Shown in pieces: positions 57,501-64,000 of a stretch of 64,000 nucleotides of DNA. The stretch is from Symsagittifera roscoffensis (lineage: Eukaryota; Xenacoelomorpha; Acoela; Convolutidae): assembly GCF_963678635.1 (NCBI RefSeq), contig NC_087071.1:978037-1042036 (forward strand), given 5' to 3'. The notes below the pieces were generated by a model that ran no database searches, had not been told where the DNA came from, and worked only from the letters and a program-made list of their open reading frames with translations. A program made the position numbers and the translations under genes. Positions within the stretch are counted from its first letter, which is position 1. The number at the start of each line of letters is the position of its first letter.

Positions 57501-60500
57501 CAATTTACAAAAATGTCTGCTAATGATGCCCCAACTTCAAAAGTAAATGTCTAAATGTGACAGTTTACAAATGTCTGCTAATGTTGCCCCAACTTTAAAA
57601 GTAAATGTCTACATTTGACAATTTACAAATGTCTGCTAATGATGCCCCAACTAAAAAAGTGAAAGTCTAAATGTGACAATTTACAAATGTCTGCTATTGA
57701 TGCCCAATTAAAGAAGTAAATGTCTAAATGTGACACTTTACAAATGTCTGCTAATGTTGCCCCAAGTTCAAAAGTAAATGTCTACATGTGACAATTTACA
57801 AAAGTCTGCTAATGTTGCCCCAACTTCAAAAGTAAATGTCTAAATGTGACAATTTACAAATGTCTGCTAATGTTGCCCCAACATCAAAAGTAAATGTCTA
57901 CGTGTGACAATTTACAAATGTCTGCTAATGATGCCCCAACTAAAAAAGTGATAGTCTAAATGTGACAATTTACAAATGTCTGCTAATGATGCCCCAACTT
58001 CAAAAGTAATTATCTAAATTTGACAAATTACAAATATCTGCTAATTAAGCCCCAACCTCAAAAGTAAATGTCTAAATGTGACAATTTACAAATGTCTGCT
58101 ATTGATGCCCCAACTAAAAAAGTAAATGTCTAAATGTGACACTTTACAAATGTCTGCTGATGATGCCTCAGTTAAAAAAGTAAATGTCTAAATGTGACAC
58201 TATACAAATGTCTGCTTATGATGCCCCAACAACAAAAGTAAATGTCTAATTGTGACAATTTACAAATGTCTGCTAATGATGCCCCAACTAAAAAAGTAAA
58301 TGTCTAAAAGTGACAATTTACAAATGTCTGCTAAAGATGCCTCAACTAAAAAAGGAAATGTCTAAATGTGACAATTTACAAATGACCGCTAATGATGTCC
58401 CAACTAAAAAAGTAAAAGTAAATGTCTAAATGTGACAATTTACAAATGTCTGCTAACGATGCCCCAACTTCAAAAGTAAATGTCTACATGTGACAATTTA
58501 CAAATGTCTCTAATGATGCCCCAACTAAAAAAATGAAAGTCTAATTGTGACAATTTACAAATGTCTGCTAATGATGCTTCAACTTCAAAAGTAAATGTCC
58601 AAATGTGACAAATTACAAATGTCTGCTAATTATGCCCCAACTTCAAAAGTAAATGTCTAAATATGACAATTTACAAATGTCTGCTATTGATGCCCCAACT
58701 AAAAAAGTAAATGTCTAAATGTGACAATTTACAAATATCTGCTAATGATGCCCCAGTTAGAAAAGTAAATGTCTAAATGTGACAATTTACAAATGTCTGC
58801 TAATGATGCCCCAATTTCATTCAAAAGTAAATGTCTAAAATTGACAATTTATAAATGTCTGCTAAGGATGCCCCAACTAAAAAAGTAAAGGTCTAAAAGT
58901 GACAATTTACAAATGTCTGCTAATGATGCTACAACTTCAAAAGTAATTGTCTAAATGTGACAATTTACAAATGTCTGCTAATGCTGCCCCAACTAAAAAA
59001 CTAAATGTCTAAATGTGACAATTTAAGAATGTCTGCTAATGATGCCCCAACAAAAAAAGTAAATGTCTAAATGTGACAATTTACAAATGTCTGCTGACGA
59101 AGCCCCAACTAAAAAAGTAATTGTTTAAATGGGACAATTCACAAATGTCTGCTAATGTTACCCCAACTAAAAAAGTAAATTTTTTAAATGTGACAGTTTA
59201 CAAATGTCTGCTATTGATGCCCCAACTACAAAAGTAAATGTCTTAATGTGACAATTTACAAATGCCTGCTAATGATGCCCCAACTAAATAAGTAAATGTC
59301 TAAATGTGACAATTTACAAATGTCTGCTAATAATGCCCCAACTAAAAAAGTAATTGTCTAAATGTGACAATTTACAAATGTCTGCTAATGATGCCCCAAG
59401 TGAAAAATAAATGTCTAAATGTGACAATTTACAAATGTCTGCGAAGGATGCCTCAACTTCAAAAGTAAATGTCTAAAAGTGACATTTTACAAATGTCTGC
59501 TAATGGTGCCCCAACTTCATAAGCAAATGTCTAAATCTGACAATTTACAAATGTCTGCTAATGATGCCCCAACTAAAAAAGTAAATGTCTCAATGTGGCA
59601 ATTTACAAATGTCTGCTAATGATGCCCCAACTTCAAAAGTAAATGTCTAAATGTGACAATTTACAAATGTCTGCTAATGATGCCCCAACTTCATTCAAAA
59701 GTAAATGTCTAAAATTGACAATTTATAAATGTCTGCTAAGGATGCCCCAACTAAAAAAGTAAATGTCTAAAAGTGACAACTTACAAATGTCTGCTAATGA
59801 TGCTACAACCTCAAAAGTAATTGTCTAAATGTGACAATTTACAAATGTCTGCTAATGCTGCCCCAACTAAAAAACTAAATGTCTAAATGTGACAATTTAG
59901 GAATGTCTGCTAATGATGCCCCAACAAAAAAAGTAAATGTCTAAATGTGACAACTTACAAATGTCTGCTAACGAAGCCCCAACTAAAAAAGTAATTGTTT
60001 AAATGTGACAATTCACAAATGTCTGCTAATGTTACCCCAACTAAAAAAGTAAATGTCTAAATGTGACAATTTACAAATGTCTGCTAATGATGCCCCAACT
60101 AAAAAAGTAAATTTTTTAAATGTGACAGTTTACAAATGTCTGCTATTGATGCCCCAAGTACAAAAGTAAATGTCTTAATGTGACAATTTACAAATGCCTG
60201 CTAATGATGCCCCAACTAAATAACTAAATGTCTAAATGTGACAATTTACAAATGTCTGCTAATAATGCCCCAACTAAAAAAGTAAATGTCTAAATGTGAC
60301 AATTTACAAATGTCTGCTAATGATGCCCCAAGTAAAAACTAAATGTCTAAATGTGACAATTTACAAATGTCTGCGAAGGATGCCTCAACTTCAAAAGTAA
60401 ATGTCTAAAAGTGACATTTTACAAATGTCTGCTAATGGTGCCCCAACTTCAAAAGTAAATGTCTAAATAAGACAATTTACAAATGTCTGCTAATGATGCC

Positions 60501-62117
60501 CCAACTTCATTCAAAAGTAAATGTCTAAAATTGACAATTTATAAATGTCTGCTAAGGATGCCCCAACTAAAAAAGTAAATGTCTAAAAGTGACAATTTAC
60601 AAATGTCTGCTAATGATGCTACAACTTCAAAACTAATTGTCTAAATGTGACAATTTACAAATGTCTGCTAATGCTGCCCCAACTAAAAAACTAAATGTCT
60701 AAATGTGACAATTTACGAATGTCTGCTAATGATGCCCCAACAAAAAAAGTAAATGTCTAAATGTGACAATTTACAAATGTCTGCTAACGAAGCCCCAACT
60801 AAAAAAGTAATTGTTTAAATGTGACAATTCACAAATGTCTGCTAATGTTACCCCAACTGAAAAAGTAAATGTCTAAATGTGACAGTTTACAAATGTCTGC
60901 TATTGATGCCCCAACTACAAAAGTAAATGTCTTAATGTGACAATTTACAAATGCCTGCTAATGATGCCCCAACTAAATAACTAAATGTCTAAATGTGACA
61001 ATTTACAAATGTCTGCTAATAATGCCCCAACTAAAAAAGTAAATGTCTAAATGTGACAATTTACAAATGTCTGCTAATGATGCCCCAAGTAAAAAATAAA
61101 TGTCTAAATGTGACAATTTACAAATGTCTGCGAAGGATGCCTCAACTTCAAAAGTAAATGTCTAAAAGTGACATTTTACAAATGTCTGCTAATGGTGCCC
61201 CAACTTCAAAAGTAAATGTCTAAATGTGACAATTTACAAATGTCTGCTAATGATGCCCCAACTTCATTCAAAAGTAAATGTCTAAAATTGACAATTTATA
61301 AATGTCTGCTAAGGATGCCCCAACTAAAAAAGTAAGTGTCTAAAAGTGACAATTTACAAATGTCTGCTAATGATGCTACAACTTCAAAAGTAATTGTCTA
61401 AATGTGACAATTTACAAATGTCTGCTAATGCTGCCCCAACTAAAAAACTAAATGTCTAAATGTGACAATTTACGAATGTCTGCTAATGATGCCCCAACAA
61501 AAAAAAATTGTTTAAATGTGACAATTCACAAATGTCTGCTAATGTTACCCCAACTAAAAAAGTAAATGTCTAAATGTGACAATTTACAAATGTCTGCTAA
61601 TGATGCCCCAACTAAAAAAGTAAATTTTTTAAATGTGACAGTTTACAAATGTCTGCTATTGATGCCCCAACTACAAAAGTAAATGTCTTAATGTGACAAT
61701 TTACAAATGCCTGCTAATGATGCCCCAACTAAATAAGTAAATGTCTAAATGTGACAATTTACAAATGTCTGCTAATAATGCCCCAACTAAAAAAGTAAAT
61801 GTCTAAATGTGACAATTTACAAATGTCTGCTAATGATGCCCCAAGTAAAAAATAAATGTCTAAATGTGACAATTTACAAATGTTTGCGAAGGATGCCTCA
61901 ACTTCAAAAGTAATTGTCTAAAAGTGACATTTTACAAATGTCTGCTAATGGTGCCCCAACTTCAAAAGCAAATGACTAAATGTGACAATTTACAAGTGTC
62001 TGCTAGTGATGCCCCAACTAAAAAAGTAATTGTCTAAATGTGACAATTTACAAATGTCTGCTAATGATGCCCCAACTAAAAAATTAAATGTCTAAATGTA
62101 TCGATTTACAAATGTCA
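48510..62117. repeat. 58 bp minisatellite, about 235 units, with higher-order repeats
   Basis: Unit core: AAATGTCTAAATGTGACAAT, then TTACAAATGTCTGCTAATGA, then TGCCCCAACTTCAAAAGT. The core is very constant; the 3' third falls into classes (CCAACTTCAAAAG, CCAACTAAAAAAG, TCCCAATTAAAAAAG, CCCTAATAAAAAAG) that recur in fixed orders. Unit length is 58 bp with 1-2 bp variation. Higher-order blocks: a marker set at 48798, 49144 and 49722 (346 and 578 bp apart, 6 and 10 units); 720-783 bp blocks at about 53.6-57.4 kb; and four 757-874 bp blocks at 58.8-61.3 kb. No coding frame and no interspersed unique spacers, so it is not CRISPR-like. Confidence 0.97.
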
Positions 62118-62632
62118 AAAAACCATCTGGAAGAAAACATTCAATTTTACTGGAATTAAATTTGGTAAAGCGTAGAACCAGCCTGCCATCTGTTTGGATA
62201 CTTGAAAAAATAACTCAACTCATTGCCCCAAAACCAAAAGCGATGCAAGCCTAAGAAAGATGGCTCTAAAGTTTTTACGAATAAAACACACATTTTTCAG
62301 AAACTTTTGGACCAAGAAAATGTTCACGTTAAATTTCTCATAGTTCAAATGTGTAATTCACAATCACAGATCAAAACTGCTAGTAGGTTTTTTAAGGTGA
62401 GGATAATTCCTAAGGTTACACATTAAACTAAAGAATAGATTTCAAAAAACACTAAAATTTTACAAAACTTTTTTGCGTTTGTTCCATTTGACAATGAAAA
62501 GTGGCATAACACTAGAACCACAACATTTACAGATAAAAACATATAACAGAACTTCTTGGTTAACTGCTAATCTAAATGTTTTTGAGATTTTCATGATAAA
62601 AGAATAGAACGGCTGAATAAAATGAAACTTAC
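62118..62632. other. AT-rich DNA, nothing recognised
   Basis: Right flank of the minisatellite. A 67-codon frame (62223-62426) has no recognisable feature. Confidence 0.4.
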
Positions 62633-63255
62633 CCGTGGTGATTCTCTGGAAAAAGAACGTACCATTACGAGGCGAAGCAATGCTTTTTGGGAATTGTCAG
62701 CGGATTCCACAACAAGGACGCTCCATTTGTTCTTTTTTGTTTTTTCAGTTTCTTTGATCGTTACGACAAAATTAATATATTCAAAGACTTGTCTATGGAA
62801 TCCAGGAACAGACATGACAAAAATGTGCTGCTATCCAGTGCACAGTTGGCTCTCGTAATGACGAACTTGTTTGAGATGAAAGTTTTTCGCTGTTTATTTA
62901 TCTGTTAACACACGGCTTTCAGATTTTCCTTAGAAAGACTTGTGGATGTTCTGGATGAGTTTGTGATGTGGATTTTTCTATTTTTTGGATGCCCGGTCGA
63001 GATCCCGGTGAAAAACTGCTCAAAATTTGAACGGTTTGAGCGGTTTTCCAGCAATATTAGAGCAGTTTGGGCGTTTGTTATTGAAAAAAACCGCTCAAAC
63101 CGCCAAACCTTACTATAAAAACCGCTTAAAAGCCACTCATTTCTTCACGCATGATTTGAGCAGTTTTTGAGCGGTTTATTAAACAAAATGCAAATAAAAC
63201 CATCCTAAAAGGCCTGGAAAAAGCAATGTGACCCTAAAAAGAGGTTGAAGTACTT
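62633..63255. repeat. Dispersed repeat unit, long copy
   Basis: Begins CCGTGGTGATTCTCTGG and ends with AGGCCTGGAAAAAGCAATGT followed by CCTAAAAAGAGGTTGAAG. The first 108 bp are matched at 63816-63922 (offset 1183, about 91% identity) and the last 60 bp at 63938-64000 (offset 746). The centre (63000-63190) is filled with GAGCGGTTT/AAACCGCTC words. Confidence 0.75.
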
Positions 63256-63474
63256 TCTACAGCTTAAAAAGATGCTCGAACTTACTCTACACAAGCAAGA
63301 TACTTTTCTGCAGTCTAGACCACAAAAAATGTGCTCAACTGTGCTCGACTCCAGCAAGATGCTTTTCAAAAGTCTACACCAAAAATGAGGTGCTTGACCT
63401 TTTTCAAATACTCGGGCAAAATAAGCACTAGACAATATGTAGGTATGTATATGTATGATTATATAATTTTCTAG

Positions 63475-63560
63475 ATGAACCGCTCAAAAACTGACCAAAT
63501 CGTGTGCGGTTTTTGAGCGTTTTTTTTTGTTAAACTGCTCAAACCGCTCAGTTTGAAGCA
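63475..63560. repeat. Cluster of GAGCGGTTT / AAACCGCTC words
   Basis: AACCGCTCAAAAACTG, GCGGTTTTTGAGCG and AACTGCTCAAACCGCTCAG occur within 85 bp in both orientations, as in 63000-63190. The words can pair with one another and form local hairpins. Confidence 0.7.
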
Positions 63561-63815
63561 AGATTTTGGGCGCAATCCTCTAAGAAAACGCTCAACTCTG
63601 GCTTCAAATTAGATGAAAAATCGCGACTCGGTTGTTCTCATTAATCAGATGACAAAAGGAATTTGAACGGTCAAATACGAAATTCAAATCAGTCAAGAAA
63701 GAGCAATGCAGTCAAAGAGTTTGAGCTGAGAAGCAGACACGAAACCTAGGATCGTAATTAAACTATTTTTTTGCTAAATTATAAAAGCAACGAACATCAA
63801 GTTTGGGCCGCTTAT

Positions 63816-64000
63816 CCGTGGTGATTCTCTGGGAAAATAACGTACCATTACGAGGCCAAACAGTGCTTTTTGGGAATTGTCAGCGGATTCCGCAACAAGG
63901 ACGCTCACTTTGTTCTTCTTTTTTTTTTTTAAAAGGCGAATAAAACCATCCAAAAAGGCCTGGAAAAGGCAATGTGACACTAAAAAGAGGTTGAAGTACT
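63816..64000. repeat. Dispersed repeat unit, internally deleted copy
   Basis: Same ends as 62633-63255 but lacking about 437 bp between the poly-T stretch (63920) and GAATAAAACC (63938). Runs off the window edge. Confidence 0.75.

Noticed and set aside
48510-62117. Regular repeat array resembling CRISPR
   Set aside because: Units are directly adjacent with no unique spacers, unit length drifts, and the context is eukaryotic.

Overview
The window looks like repeat-rich DNA from an invertebrate animal. The evidence is the absence of any bacterial-style operon, spliced-gene signals (a pyrimidine tract plus AG ahead of an open terminal exon), AATAAA poly(A) signals, two decayed LTR-type retroelements, long tetranucleotide arrays and a 13.6 kb minisatellite. 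I cannot name the lineage; the first retroelement reminds me of arthropod/crustacean Ty3/Gypsy elements, but that is an impression only.

Region 1 (1-14139, minus strand, visibly more GC-rich than the rest) is a rearranged, mutated Ty3/Gypsy-type retroelement. Copy 1 reads gag (zinc knuckle CX2CX4HX4C), protease (DTGA), reverse transcriptase (YVDD), RNase H, an integrase reduced to its C-terminal half, and a pol tail. The pol tail continues in the same frame, through two stops, into a macro (ADP-ribose-binding) domain. A separate ORF3 follows, with an SGNH/GDSL-hydrolase domain carrying blocks I, II, III and V. Copy 2 (1-2797) is joined directly to ORF3 of copy 1; it starts inside RNase H, lacks the macro segment, and ends in a shortened ORF3 that keeps a second GDSL box missing from copy 1. 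The two copies carry complementary deletions. Retrotransposons carrying a macro domain and SGNH domains are the most unusual biology here.

Region 2 (14.1-26.7 kb) is AT-rich and I see no supported gene. It holds two ~186 bp-spaced direct repeats, a cluster of GGAGGGT motifs (15.09-17.2 kb), a weak GIY-YIG-like retroelement relic (24.2 kb) and a patch of palindromic TAATCGATTA-type words (25.44-26.4 kb).

Region 3 (26.75-28.35 kb) holds the one good host gene: a 1.27 kb terminal exon on the plus strand encoding a coiled coil followed by a probable beta-propeller.

Region 4 (28.3-37.9 kb) is non-coding: a dispersed repeat shared with 47.1 kb, a tRNA-like relic, a very large inverted repeat (31.8-35.6 kb, 62-nt loop, about 90% arm identity where I aligned it), an assembly gap (36301-36500), and TATC/CT microsatellites.

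Region 5 (38.0-45.2 kb, plus strand) is a second, decayed retroelement: integrase fragments, several small open frames including an intact 59-residue two-TM ORF, env-position fragments, and a long S/T/P/N-rich open frame with one stop. A short candidate terminal exon with a TM helix and AATAAA lies at 47.31-47.43 kb, followed by a perfect 176 bp tandem duplication.

Region 6 (48510-62117) is a ~58 bp minisatellite (about 235 units) with clear higher-order structure. The last 1.9 kb has two copies of a further repeat, the second internally deleted, plus clusters of GAGCGGTTT words.
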